64,000 nt of DNA, from NCBI RefSeq assembly GCF_030409845.1, contig NZ_JAUFQQ010000005.1:496001-560000 (forward strand), written 5' to 3'. Shown here piece by piece: positions 18,676-26,818 of this stretch. Position 1 is the stretch's first letter. Each line of letters starts with the position of its first letter. This stretch comes from Flavobacterium branchiarum (GTDB lineage: Bacteria > Bacteroidota > Bacteroidia > Flavobacteriales > Flavobacteriaceae). Below the pieces are notes generated by a model. That model did no database searches, was not told where the DNA came from, and worked only from the letters and a program-made list of their open reading frames with translations. The translations under genes and the position numbers were made by a program.

Positions 18676-19896
18676 TTATTCTTCTAAATTGTCTTTTGGA
18701 AATGTTAGTAACATATCTCTATAATACTCATATTGTTTTTTTCTTAACTCTATTTCTTTTGGCAAACCTTCACTTATAGAATTAGTTAAAATGTCAAATT
18801 TATCTAAAATGGCTACTATTCGTTCTTGTTCCTCATTAGAAGGCACTGGAATTATTGCTTTACCTAAACCTTTTGCATTAATAGCTGAAATTTTACCGGA
18901 CGAAATATGCTTTTTAATTTGATCATGGAATTGTTTGGTACGTGTAAAATAAGCAACAAACTTAGGATTCAATATAGTTTTATATGAAAAACATGCATCG
19001 TGAACAACTACCCCTTCGTCACCTAACCATGCCGTTCCCATTCCAATATCTTCGATTGTTTCACCTGCTGCTACTATGACAACATCGCCTTTTTCGGCAA
19101 GCCTTAATCCTCTATCGTTAACCAACTTTTCACTAACAAAAGAAATAGTCTCATCCGTCCACGTACCATAATGCGTATACATTTCACCATAATGAATCGT
19201 AGGCACTCCTTTACTGATTAAATCTGTTTTTACAAAACGCTTACCTCTTTGAAACTGTCCAATATTTTCATCCCCCATTGGTAAATGTTGAACTTCATTT
19301 TCATTAAAGTTGAATAATTTCTCTCTATAGTAACTATACTGTTGTTTACGTGATGTAAGTTCTGATGTAAGTTCTGATGTAAGTTCTGATGTAAGTTCTG
19401 CAAAAGAATCAAGAATTGCAACAATTTTTTGTTGAATTTCGAGTGATTTTTTAGGGTTATCTGGGCATGGAATAGGTATTCTTTTTTTTGAATAATTACT
19501 AATCCATTGTCTTTTGTGATCACCATCAACCAATTCACTAGGTAAAGTATTCAACCAATAGTAGATATATTTTAATGATGCTTTAGATTCATCTTTAGAT
19601 GTAATCATCTTCATCGCTGATGACTTAGCCTTGAAGTCAATGTCAACCCACTTATTAGCTGTTGTAAAATCATCAAAAATTATAACAGGCTGTTCTGATG
19701 CTTTATAAATACCTTCCGTTTCATTAGTATATCCGAGAATAAAAGTTTTACCAGCAGTCAAAACAGGAGTTAGAAAATTATCATTGTAATTTTTTGAACT
19801 CACTAAATATTTCGTTGGCTGCTCATAGTTAGTAAAATCTCCCAAAGGTTTCCATTCCACCGCAACGTCTTCTAATAATTTATCTAAAAAACTCAT
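18676..19896 (-). CDS. hsdS: Type I R-M specificity subunit with TSEL-type repeat spacer
   Basis: 406 residues with two target-recognition domains (about 10-165 and 205-375), each followed by a conserved helix. The first helix region reads '[20 protein letters not shown]' and continues with more TSEL units; the second reads '[19 protein letters not shown]'. The repeat array in the central spacer is the same type of structure as the TAEL repeats of EcoR124I-family HsdS, where repeat number sets the distance between the two half-sites. The start overlaps hsdM as ATGA; one base separates the stop from the PrrC-like gene. Confidence 0.93.
   Translation of the reverse strand: MSFLDKLLEDVAVEWKPLGDFTNYEQPTKYLVSSKNYNDNFLTPVLTAGKTFILGYTNETEGIYKASEQPVIIFDDFTTANKWVDIDFKAKSSAMKMITSKDESKASLKYIYYWLNTLPSELVDGDHKRQWISNYSKKRIPIPCPDNPKKSLEIQQKIVAILDSFAELTSELTSELTSELTSRKQQYSYYREKLFNFNENEVQHLPMGDENIGQFQRGKRFVKTDLISKGVPTIHYGEMYTHYGTWTDETISFVSEKLVNDRGLRLAEKGDVVIVAAGETIEDIGMGTAWLGDEGVVVHDACFSYKTILNPKFVAYFTRTKQFHDQIKKHISSGKISAINAKGLGKAIIPVPSNEEQERIVAILDKFDILTNSISEGLPKEIELRKKQYEYYRDMLLTFPKDNLEE
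19352..19399. repeat. Four perfect 12-bp tandem repeats inside hsdS
   Basis: The unit GATGTAAGTTCT occurs at 19352, 19364, 19376 and 19388, all identical. On the coding (minus) strand each unit encodes four residues of the TSEL series. Being in frame (12 bp), gain or loss by slippage would change the spacer by four residues without breaking the gene. Confidence 0.95.
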
Positions 19897-21440
19897 TCTC
19901 TAATCTCATTTATAAGTCCTTCAATATCAATACGTAACTTGTCTATTTTTTTTACGGTTTTTGCTACTTTGTTGTTTAATTCGGTAATGTTAATCTTCTC
20001 TCGATTGTCTTTTGGTTGCACATACGAACTAACCGATAAATTATAATCGTTTTTAGCAATTTTAGTATTATCGATAGATTTTGCAACATGTTCTACATCT
20101 GCTTTGCTATCAAATAACTCCATTATTTTTTCAATATGTACATCGGTCATCATATTGTTATTAGTTACCTTCTTGAAGAAATCTTCACCACTGGCATCAA
20201 TAAACTGTGTGGTAGTATCGGTCTTGTGTTTTGAAAGTACCAGAAGAGTTACCGCTATAGAAGTTCCGTAAAACAAATTGGGTGCTACAGCGATTATGGT
20301 TTCTACATAGTTATTATCCACTAGGTACTTTCTTATCTTTTGTTCTGCACCACCACGGTAAAAAATACCTGGGAAACAAACGATGGCTGCTCTTCCTTTA
20401 CTGGAAAGATAACTCAAGGCATGCAGTACAAATGCAAAATCTGCTTTTGATTTAGGCGCTAGCACACCAGCTGGAGCAAAACGGTCATCATTTATAAGTG
20501 TTGGATCATCATCTCCAACCCATTTTACCGAATAAGGCGGATTGGATACAATGGCATCAAATGGTTTATCATCAATAAAGTGAGGGTGATGAAGTGTATC
20601 TCCTAAAGCTATATTAAACTTGTCGTAGTTGACGTTATGTAAAAACATGTTCATACGAGCCAAGTTATACGTAGTATGATTTATTTCTTGTCCAAAAAAG
20701 CCTTCTTCAATGATATGGTCATCAAAGTGTTTTTTTGCTTGAAGTAATAAAGAACCAGAACCTGCAGCTGGGTCATAAATTTTATTTACTTTTTCTTGTT
20801 TGTGCATTGCCAATTGTGCAATAAGCTTAGATACGTGTACAGGTGTAAAAAACTCACCGCCTGATTTACCAGCATTGGCTGCATAATTGCCAATAAGGAT
20901 TTCATATGCATCACCAAAAAGGTCAATATGATTGTCTTCAAAATTCCCGAAATTTAGTTCCTCAACACCTTTCAAGACAGAAGCTAAACGACTGTTTTTG
21001 CTTTCAACGGTGTTACCTAATCGCGTACTGGTTGTGTCAAAATCAGCAAACAACCCCTTTATATCTTCTTCCGATGGATACCCATTTGCAGAACTTTCAA
21101 TTGCTGTAAAAATGGCTTTTAAATCGGTATTAAGGTTTGGATTAGTATTAGCCGTTTTAGCAATATTTACAAAAAGTTGACTAGGATAGATAAAATATCC
21201 TTTTGTTTTAATTGCATCATCTTTTATATCAGGTGTAATAACATCATCTGATAAGTTAGCGTAATCAATGCTGTCATCACCAGCCTCTATATAATTCGTA
21301 AAGTTCTCGCTAATATAGCGATAGAAGAGTGTTCCTAATACAAATTGTTTGAAATCCCATCCATCTACAGCCCCACGAACCTCGTTGGCTATTTTCCAAA
21401 TTTTAGCTAGTAATTCTGCTCTTTGTGCTGTACTTGTCAT
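19893..21440 (-). CDS. hsdM: Type I R-M DNA adenine methyltransferase subunit
   Basis: 515 residues, full length. The N-terminal HsdM_N helical domain (about 8-150) is followed by 'GGEFFTP' (194-200), AdoMet motif I 'DPAAGSG' (223-229) and the catalytic motif IV 'NPPY' (300-303), which marks an N6-adenine methyltransferase. With HsdS it methylates the host target; with HsdR it restricts unmodified DNA. It is the first gene of the hsd operon. Upstream on the minus strand, TAGATTTG (21557-21550) fits the flavobacterial -7 element, although no well-spaced TTG is seen. The operon is divergent from the Mrr-like gene. Confidence 0.95.
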   Translation of the reverse strand: MTSTAQRAELLAKIWKIANEVRGAVDGWDFKQFVLGTLFYRYISENFTNYIEAGDDSIDYANLSDDVITPDIKDDAIKTKGYFIYPSQLFVNIAKTANTNPNLNTDLKAIFTAIESSANGYPSEEDIKGLFADFDTTSTRLGNTVESKNSRLASVLKGVEELNFGNFEDNHIDLFGDAYEILIGNYAANAGKSGGEFFTPVHVSKLIAQLAMHKQEKVNKIYDPAAGSGSLLLQAKKHFDDHIIEEGFFGQEINHTTYNLARMNMFLHNVNYDKFNIALGDTLHHPHFIDDKPFDAIVSNPPYSVKWVGDDDPTLINDDRFAPAGVLAPKSKADFAFVLHALSYLSSKGRAAIVCFPGIFYRGGAEQKIRKYLVDNNYVETIIAVAPNLFYGTSIAVTLLVLSKHKTDTTTQFIDASGEDFFKKVTNNNMMTDVHIEKIMELFDSKADVEHVAKSIDNTKIAKNDYNLSVSSYVQPKDNREKINITELNNKVAKTVKKIDKLRIDIEGLINEIRE

Positions 21441-21836
21441 TATTTTTTATATATTCATTTCTAATAGCTTATTTTTATTTTTTCCTTTAGTAATATTTAT
21501 TCTAACCTTTGGTAGAATCACTCATAATTATAATACTGCTATATATTTGCAAATCTACCGTAATAATTGAATATGCGAATAAAAACCTAACAAAAAGTTA
21601 GGTACTGTTTTTTGATTAATTAGTTTAGTAAATTCTTCGGTAGCTTTATAATTTGCTTCTCCCTCAACACTGATCTTTTAATGTTTATTTTAACATTTTT
21701 TTTTAATCTTAAAATAAAAGTTATACTTTTAGATACGACAGAACTGCAAAGTTAAGAATACTAAATGCACTCGTAACTTTACCTACACTTCTATTAGCAC
21801 ATTCAACATTAGTAACAAAACTCAAATCAAAAGGAT
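21441..21836. promoter_or_regulatory. Divergent promoter region between hsdM and the Mrr-like gene
   Basis: The minus-strand TAGATTTG (21557-21550) is a candidate -7 for the hsd operon; on the plus strand TATATTTG (21542-21549) also fits. Neither has a TTG at 17-23 bases. No gene, repeat or operator palindrome was recognised. Confidence 0.4.
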
Positions 21837-22697
21837 ATGAAAGGCCCGGAATTTTTGAAATATATAAATCCCGTTTTAACCACACTTCAATCAAACGGAG
21901 GTGCTGGAAATTCATCAGACGTAATCGAACAAATAATAGATAAATTAGGCATTACAGAAACTGAATTAGAAGAAACTACTTCAAGTGGTCAATCACGAAT
22001 TAGAAATCAAATCCAATGGGCAAGATTTTATTTATTCAAAGCTGGATTAATTGATAATACTCAAAGGGGAATTTGGCGATTAACTAAAGAAGGTTTAGAT
22101 AAAAAACTGAGCCACAATGATGATGTTTATGACTTATTTAAGAGGGTTCAAGATAGTGTTAAAAAAACTTCTTCTTCAAAATCACAAAAAGCTCAACCGA
22201 AATTTGAAGACATAGCGACCGAAGATGAAGAACATTCAATCGACTTGATTAACATTATACAAAACCTTACTCCAAGCGGATTTGAAAAACTTTGCAAACG
22301 TTTATTAACTGAAATCGGGATTAACGAAATAGTAATAACAGGTGGTTCTGGCGATAAAGGAATTGATGGAAAGGGAATCGTAAAACTTAATGATGTTGTT
22401 GGTTTAAATATTGTTTTTCAATGTAAACGCTATAAAGAAACTGTTTCCCCACACCATGTCCGTGATTTCCGCGGTGCAATGCAAGGACGTGGTGAAAAAG
22501 GACTTATAATAACTACAGGACGTTTTACAAAAGAAGCAAAAAGTGAAGCAAAAAGTGAAGCAAATCGTGATGGAGTCACACCAATTGAGTTGATAGATGG
22601 CGACAGACTTGTTGAACTTTTTGAAAAATATCAACTTGGCTTAAAGCCTGTTACAGTTTTCGAAATTGACCAAGAATTTTTCAAGAGCTTTAATTAA
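21837..22697 (+). CDS. mrr: Mrr-type restriction endonuclease (type IV-like)
   Basis: 286 residues. Residues about 5-90 form the Mrr N-terminal winged helix ('ARFYLFKAGLIDNTQRGIWRLTKEG'). A Ser/Lys linker (108-122) leads to the catalytic Mrr_cat domain from about 140: 'LTPSGFEKLCKRLLTEIG', 'GGSGDKGIDGKG' with Asp177, and 'VFQCKRY' with Gln195-Cys-Lys197. That is the D...QxK form of the PD-(D/E)xK nuclease fold. Such enzymes cut DNA carrying foreign methylation. Residues 234-242 hold a short duplication (AKSE twice), visible in DNA as two AAAAGTGAAGCA units. It is divergent from hsdM and completes the defence island. Confidence 0.88.
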   Translation: MKGPEFLKYINPVLTTLQSNGGAGNSSDVIEQIIDKLGITETELEETTSSGQSRIRNQIQWARFYLFKAGLIDNTQRGIWRLTKEGLDKKLSHNDDVYDLFKRVQDSVKKTSSSKSQKAQPKFEDIATEDEEHSIDLINIIQNLTPSGFEKLCKRLLTEIGINEIVITGGSGDKGIDGKGIVKLNDVVGLNIVFQCKRYKETVSPHHVRDFRGAMQGRGEKGLIITTGRFTKEAKSEAKSEANRDGVTPIELIDGDRLVELFEKYQLGLKPVTVFEIDQEFFKSFN

Positions 22698-22794
22698 AAA
22701 AAGCAATCTAAAATTAGACAAATCCCTTTTACATCCTTACTAATTGCTAAAAAAACATCAATTAAACTAAACAACAAACACTCTAAAATCCAAT

Positions 22795-22824
22795 AAAAAA
22801 GATAGTTGTAAAGCTATCTTTTTT
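22795..22824 (+). terminator. Terminator after the Mrr-like gene
   Basis: AAAAAAGATAG (22795-22805) pairs with CTATCTTTTTT (22814-22824) over an 8-base loop; a T run follows. The T run leads straight into the promoter of the next gene. Confidence 0.75.
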
Positions 22825-22841
22825 TGTTTGCTCCAAAAGGC

Positions 22842-22849
22842 TATCTTTG
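22842..22849 (+). promoter_or_regulatory. Promoter -7 element for the ABC-F gene
   Basis: TATCTTTG fits TAnnTTTG and is followed by GCGCGAAC, a common flavobacterial start region. The ATG is 96 bases downstream. Confidence 0.5.
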
Positions 22850-22944
22850 CGCGAACTTTTTTAGGAACTACTATAAAAATGTAGGGACTAATTGAGTTAC
22901 TTATTTTTAAACAATAAAAAACTGATTTTCAGTTACAAATCTCC

Positions 22945-24807
22945 ATGAATTACTTATCTGTAGAAAATATATCCAAGTCATTTGGTGAAAGAACCTTATT
23001 TGACAACATCTCTTTTGGAATCAATAAGGACCAAAAAATTGCTTTCATTGCCAAAAATGGCTCTGGAAAAACAACTATTATGAGTATTATCAATGGTTTG
23101 GAAGAACCAGATACAGGTCAGGTAGTTTTAAGAAAAGGAATCAGAATGGCTTTTCTTTCGCAAAACAACAACTTACAAGACGAACTAACTATCGAAGAAA
23201 GCATTTTTGCTTCTGATAATGAAACGCTAAAAGTTATTGAAGCTTACGAAAAAGCATTAGAAAATCCAGAAGACGAAGAAGCATATCAAAAAGCTTTTGA
23301 CGGAATGGACCAACACAATGCTTGGGATTTTGAAACGCAATACAAGCAGATTCTTTTTAAACTGAAACTAGAGAACTTTAAACTAAAAGTAAAAAGTCTT
23401 TCTGGAGGTCAGAAAAAACGTTTATCATTAGCAATTATACTAATCAATCGTCCTGATTTATTAATTCTGGATGAGCCTACCAATCACTTGGATCTTGAAA
23501 TGATCGAATGGTTAGAAAGTTATTTTGCTAAAGAAAATATTACTTTATTCATGGTAACGCACGACCGTTTCTTCTTAGAGCGTGTTTGTAATGAAATCAT
23601 TGAATTAGACAATGGTAAATTATACCAATACAAAGGAAATTACTCTTACTATTTAGAGAAAAAAGAAGAGCGAATCGCCTCAGAAAATTCTAGTGTTGAT
23701 AAAGCACAAAACTTATTCGTAAAAGAATTAGAATGGATGCGTCGCCAACCAAAAGCGAGAACAACCAAATCTAAATCTCGTCAGGATGACTTTTATTTAA
23801 TTAAAGAAAAAGCACAAAGTCGCCGTCGCGAAAACAAAGTCGAGCTTGAAATTAATATGGAGCGTATGGGAAGCAAGATTATCGAGCTTCACAAAATTTC
23901 TAAAAAATTCAAAGACCACGTTATCTTAGATAACTTCAGTTTCGATTTCCAACGTGGAGAACGTATCGGAATTATTGGTAAAAACGGAACTGGAAAATCG
24001 ACTTTCCTTAATTTATTGACTGGAACTCTTCCGTTAGATTCTGGAAAAGTTATTGTTGGTGAAACAATCAAAATAGGATATTACACTCAAAGTGGAATCA
24101 ATCCAAAACCGGGACAACGTGTAATCGATGTTATTAAAGAATACGGAGAATACATTCCGTTGATGAAAGGAAAAATCATTTCTGCTTCACAATTATTGGA
24201 GCGTTTCCTTTTTGATGCAAAAAAACAATATGACTTTGTTGATAGATTAAGTGGTGGTGAATTAAAACGTTTGTATTTATGTACCGTTTTGATTCAGAAT
24301 CCAAACTTCCTTATTCTGGATGAACCTACAAACGATTTAGATATCGTTACGTTAAACGTACTAGAAAGCTTCCTTTTGGATTACCCTGGATGCTTGTTAG
24401 TGGTTTCGCATGACCGTTACTTTATGGATAAAATTGTAGATCACTTGTTCATTTTTAGAGGACAAGGTGTTGTTGAAGATTTCCCTGGAAACTACTCTGA
24501 TTTTAGAGCTTACGAAGACAGTGCTGATGTAGCTCAAAAGGAAGAAAACAAAGCCGAAAAGAAAGATTGGAAGCAAAATAATCCAACTGGAAACCTTACT
24601 TTCAACGAGCAAAAAGAATATCAAAAACTAGAAAGAGAAATCAAAGACCTAGAAATTGATAAAACCAAAATTGAGCAATTATTCTCTGATGGAAAAGTAG
24701 CCGATGCCGACATCGAGAAAAAAGCTAATGAACTACAGAATATCATCAATAAAATAGACCAAAAAGAAGAACGCTGGTTTGAGCTTTCTGCTAAGATTGA
24801 AGGGTAA
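22945..24807 (+). CDS. ABC-F family ATPase (Uup-like)
   Basis: 620 residues with two ABC ATPase domains and no membrane segment. Domain 1: Walker A 'AKNGSGKT' (37-44), signature 'LSGGQKKR', Walker B 'LLILDEPTNHLDL'. An inter-domain linker rich in basic residues ('RRQPKARTTKSKSRQ') follows. Domain 2: Walker A 'GKNGTGKS' (345-352), signature 'LSGGELKR', 'FLILDEPTNDLDI'. A C-terminal charged coiled coil (about 530-620) is a Uup feature. ABC-F proteins act on ribosomes or, for Uup, also in replication-associated genome stability. Which of these applies is not readable here. A repeat array starts within a few bases after the stop. Confidence 0.9.
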   Translation: MNYLSVENISKSFGERTLFDNISFGINKDQKIAFIAKNGSGKTTIMSIINGLEEPDTGQVVLRKGIRMAFLSQNNNLQDELTIEESIFASDNETLKVIEAYEKALENPEDEEAYQKAFDGMDQHNAWDFETQYKQILFKLKLENFKLKVKSLSGGQKKRLSLAIILINRPDLLILDEPTNHLDLEMIEWLESYFAKENITLFMVTHDRFFLERVCNEIIELDNGKLYQYKGNYSYYLEKKEERIASENSSVDKAQNLFVKELEWMRRQPKARTTKSKSRQDDFYLIKEKAQSRRRENKVELEINMERMGSKIIELHKISKKFKDHVILDNFSFDFQRGERIGIIGKNGTGKSTFLNLLTGTLPLDSGKVIVGETIKIGYYTQSGINPKPGQRVIDVIKEYGEYIPLMKGKIISASQLLERFLFDAKKQYDFVDRLSGGELKRLYLCTVLIQNPNFLILDEPTNDLDIVTLNVLESFLLDYPGCLLVVSHDRYFMDKIVDHLFIFRGQGVVEDFPGNYSDFRAYEDSADVAQKEENKAEKKDWKQNNPTGNLTFNEQKEYQKLEREIKDLEIDKTKIEQLFSDGKVADADIEKKANELQNIINKIDQKEERWFELSAKIEG

Positions 24808-25030
24808 TTATTAGTTTTCAGTTTTCAGTCGCAGTGTTAAGTTTACAGTCGCAGTGTTCAGTATTCAGTCTCAGTCGCGGTTTTCAGTCTCTGTTTGTGG
24901 TTAGCCTCAGTTTGCAGTCGCAATGTCATCCTGAGCGGAGTCGAAGGATAGTCACAGTTTACAGTCACATTTTACAGTCACATTTTACAGTCTCAGTGTC
25001 ATCCTGAGCGGAGTCGAAGGACAGTCGCAG
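24808..25030 (+). repeat. Repeat array directly after the ABC-F gene (plus orientation)
   Basis: Units close to TTTTCAGTCGCAGT recur from just behind the stop codon. Two copies of the hairpin block ATCCT-GAGCGGAGTCGA-AGGA lie at 24928-24949 and 25001-25021. The same families occur in the opposite orientation after the four-helix-bundle gene (25565-25880). Confidence 0.85.
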
Positions 25031-25085
25031 TTTGCGATGACAATTTCGGACAAACAACTGAAGTTTCTTAACTTATATAAAAAAC

Positions 25086-25122
25086 AAAAGCCATAACGGA
25101 GTAAAATCTTGTTGTGGCTTTT
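25086..25122 (+). terminator. Rho-independent terminator
   Basis: AAAAGCCATAAC (25086-25097) pairs with GTTGTGGCTTTT (25111-25122) with one wobble; T residues follow. Confidence 0.7.
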
Positions 25123-25195
25123 TTTACACATTCTTTTTTCTAGTATTATTTGAAAGTTTTATCTTATATTTAATTTTACTTATAATAATAAATAT

Positions 25196-25564
25196 ATGGA
25201 TTTCAAAGAATTATTGGCTTATAAAAAATCGTTTCAGCTGGCAATGGAAATATTCGAACTATCTAAATCATTTCCACCTGAAGAAAAATATTCTCTTACT
25301 GATCCGATACGTCGTTCCTCTAGAAGTGTATCTGCAAATATCTCTGAATCCTATCGAAAAAGAAGATATACAAATCATTTTATAAGCAAACTTACTGATA
25401 GTGATGCTGAAAACTCAGAAACAAATGTATGGTTGCAATTCTGTTTACAATGTAAATACATAAACAAAGAAACCTTTGACACCTTAAATGACAGAAACAT
25501 CGAAATTGGAAAACTAATTAATTATATGATTAATAATCCAACCAAATTTGGATGCAAAATATAG
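25196..25564 (+). CDS. Four-helix-bundle protein (S23 / 23S rRNA intervening-sequence protein family)
   Basis: 122 residues, the usual length. 'LLAYKKSFQLAMEIFELSKSFPPEE' then 'LTDPIRRSSRSVSANISESYRKRR' is the family hallmark (helix 1 followed by the R-R-S-S-x-S-V-x-A-N-I-x-E motif). The family was found as an open frame in 23S rRNA intervening sequences; stand-alone copies are common in Bacteroidota, and the related Avd protein works with diversity-generating retroelements. Here there is no rRNA and no reverse transcriptase nearby. The gene is enclosed by inverted repeat arrays (24808-25030 and 25565-25880). Function unknown. Confidence 0.88.
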   Translation: MDFKELLAYKKSFQLAMEIFELSKSFPPEEKYSLTDPIRRSSRSVSANISESYRKRRYTNHFISKLTDSDAENSETNVWLQFCLQCKYINKETFDTLNDRNIEIGKLINYMINNPTKFGCKI

Positions 25565-25880
25565 TATTCAATCGTAGTAACTGCAAACAGAGATTATCCT
25601 TCGACTCCGCTTAGAATGATATTGAGAGTAAAGGCTACAATTGAGACTAAGTACTATAAGTTAATAACTAAACACTGAAAATGTCCTTCGACTCCGCTCA
25701 GGATGACATTGCGACTGTAAACTGAGACTAACCACAAGCCAAAACTGAAAACTGAGACTGCGACTGAATACTGAATACCGCGACTGTAAACTAAATAACC
25801 GCAAACCAAAACTGAAAACTGAGACTGAGACTGAGACTGAGACTGAGACTGAAAACTAATAACTGCAAACCGAGACCAAT
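25565..25880 (-). repeat. Repeat array after the four-helix-bundle gene (minus orientation)
   Basis: It contains two reverse copies of the hairpin block, near 25592-25613 (with a mismatch) and at 25684-25703, and many AAACTGAGACTG / AAACTGCGACTG units. Five perfect GAGACT hexamers lie in tandem at 25821-25850. The orientation is opposite to the array at 24808-25030, so the gene between them sits inside an inverted pair. Confidence 0.85.
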
Positions 25881-25885
25881 TTCAC

Positions 25886-25893
25886 TATATTTG
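25886..25893 (+). promoter_or_regulatory. Promoter -7 element for the FKBP gene
   Basis: TATATTTG followed by CGCC fits the flavobacterial -7 consensus, 22 bases before the ATG. The upstream part would lie within the repeat array; no TTG at 19 bases is seen. Confidence 0.5.
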
Positions 25894-25915
25894 CGCCATT
25901 AAAAAACCAATTTTC

Positions 25916-26383
25916 ATGAAACACCTTATCACTGCCCTATTAGCTTTGACACTTTTTGTCTCTTGCGCTAAGAAAAAAACAGAAACTGCTGATGCAAGTA
26001 TTGACTATGTCGCTAAAAACGAGCAAGACATTAAAGACTATATAACAAAAAACAAACTAGATGCACACAGAAGTGAATCAGGTTTGTACTATGTAATCAA
26101 CGAACCTGGAACAGGAACACAGCCAACAGCATCGTCTAATGTAACTGTAGCTTATAAAGGTTCTTTTATTGATGGTAAAGTATTTGACGAAAGTAGTGAA
26201 GGAATTTCTTTCGGGTTAAACCAAGTAATAAAAGGATGGACAGAAGGTATTCCTTATTTCAAAACAGGAGGCACAGGAATTCTTTTAGTTCCAGCACATT
26301 TAGGATACGGAAATAACGATTACAGCTCAATCCCTGGAGGTTCAGTGCTTATCTTTGATATTAAATTAATTTCAGTAAACTAG
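25916..26383 (+). CDS. FKBP-type peptidyl-prolyl isomerase, lipoprotein
   Basis: 155 residues. Lipoprotein signal MKHLITALLALTLFVSC with Cys17. An FKBP domain covers about 55-154: 'SGLYYVINEPGTGTQP', 'VTVAYKGSFIDGKVFDES', 'IKGWTEGIPYFKTGG', 'LLVPAHLGYGN' and 'LIFDIKLISVN', all standard FKBP blocks. It should catalyse Xaa-Pro isomerisation in the periplasm, probably assisting folding of exported proteins. Confidence 0.92.
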   Translation: MKHLITALLALTLFVSCAKKKTETADASIDYVAKNEQDIKDYITKNKLDAHRSESGLYYVINEPGTGTQPTASSNVTVAYKGSFIDGKVFDESSEGISFGLNQVIKGWTEGIPYFKTGGTGILLVPAHLGYGNNDYSSIPGGSVLIFDIKLISVN

Positions 26384-26428
26384 GTTTTGAACAAAGAGTA
26401 AACATCTAAAAAGTTCAATCAAAATAAT

Positions 26429-26464
26429 AAAACCCGAATACATGTTTAAGTGTATTCGGGTTTT
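26429..26464 (+). terminator. Terminator of the FKBP gene
   Basis: A 14-bp perfect stem, AAAACCCGAATACA (26429-26442) with TGTATTCGGGTTTT (26451-26464), 8-base loop. Confidence 0.85.
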
Positions 26465-26489
26465 GATGTTTTTTATCATAACTAAAAAA

Positions 26490-26818
26490 GACAAACTGCA
26501 CTTTTTTTAGCACACAATCTTGTCAACCCTGACAAAGGAAGGGTCTCATAAAGGAACTCGACATAGATTGAAGAACTAATTACGGAGATTCTTCGTTCCT
26601 CAGAAAGACAAAATTGGCGAACTAGATTGGAGTTCTTTCGCAAAGATTCACAAAGAGAAGACGCTAAATTTCTTGAAACCAAGACTGAAAACTGAAAACT
26701 AAAAATCACCACAAACCAAGACTGCGACTGAAAACCGCGACTGAAAACTAATAACTGTAAACCAAGACTGCAAACTGAAGCAAACTGCGACTGCAACTAA
26801 TAACCGTAAACTAAAAAA
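26490..26818 (-). repeat. Repeat field after the SDR gene (mainly minus orientation)
   Basis: On the minus strand it starts right behind the SDR stop codon with TTATTAGTTGCAGTCGCAG-like units (26818-26690) and then 'CTTTGCGAAAGAAC' units. Two hairpin copies follow: ACCCT-TCCTTTGTC-AGGGT (minus, 26544-26526) and TTCT-TCGTTCCTC-AGAA (plus, 26589-26605). A 104-codon frame crosses this field but is only a translation of the repeats. Confidence 0.8.

Noticed and set aside
25196..25564. Four-helix-bundle gene as part of a 23S rRNA intervening sequence
   Set aside because: No rRNA sequence surrounds it; flanks are intergenic repeats and protein genes.
26482..26796. 104-codon minus-strand open frame after the SDR gene
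   Set aside because: It lies entirely in the repeat field; its sequence is a translation of CAGT-type and hairpin repeats and has no promoter or protein-like composition.
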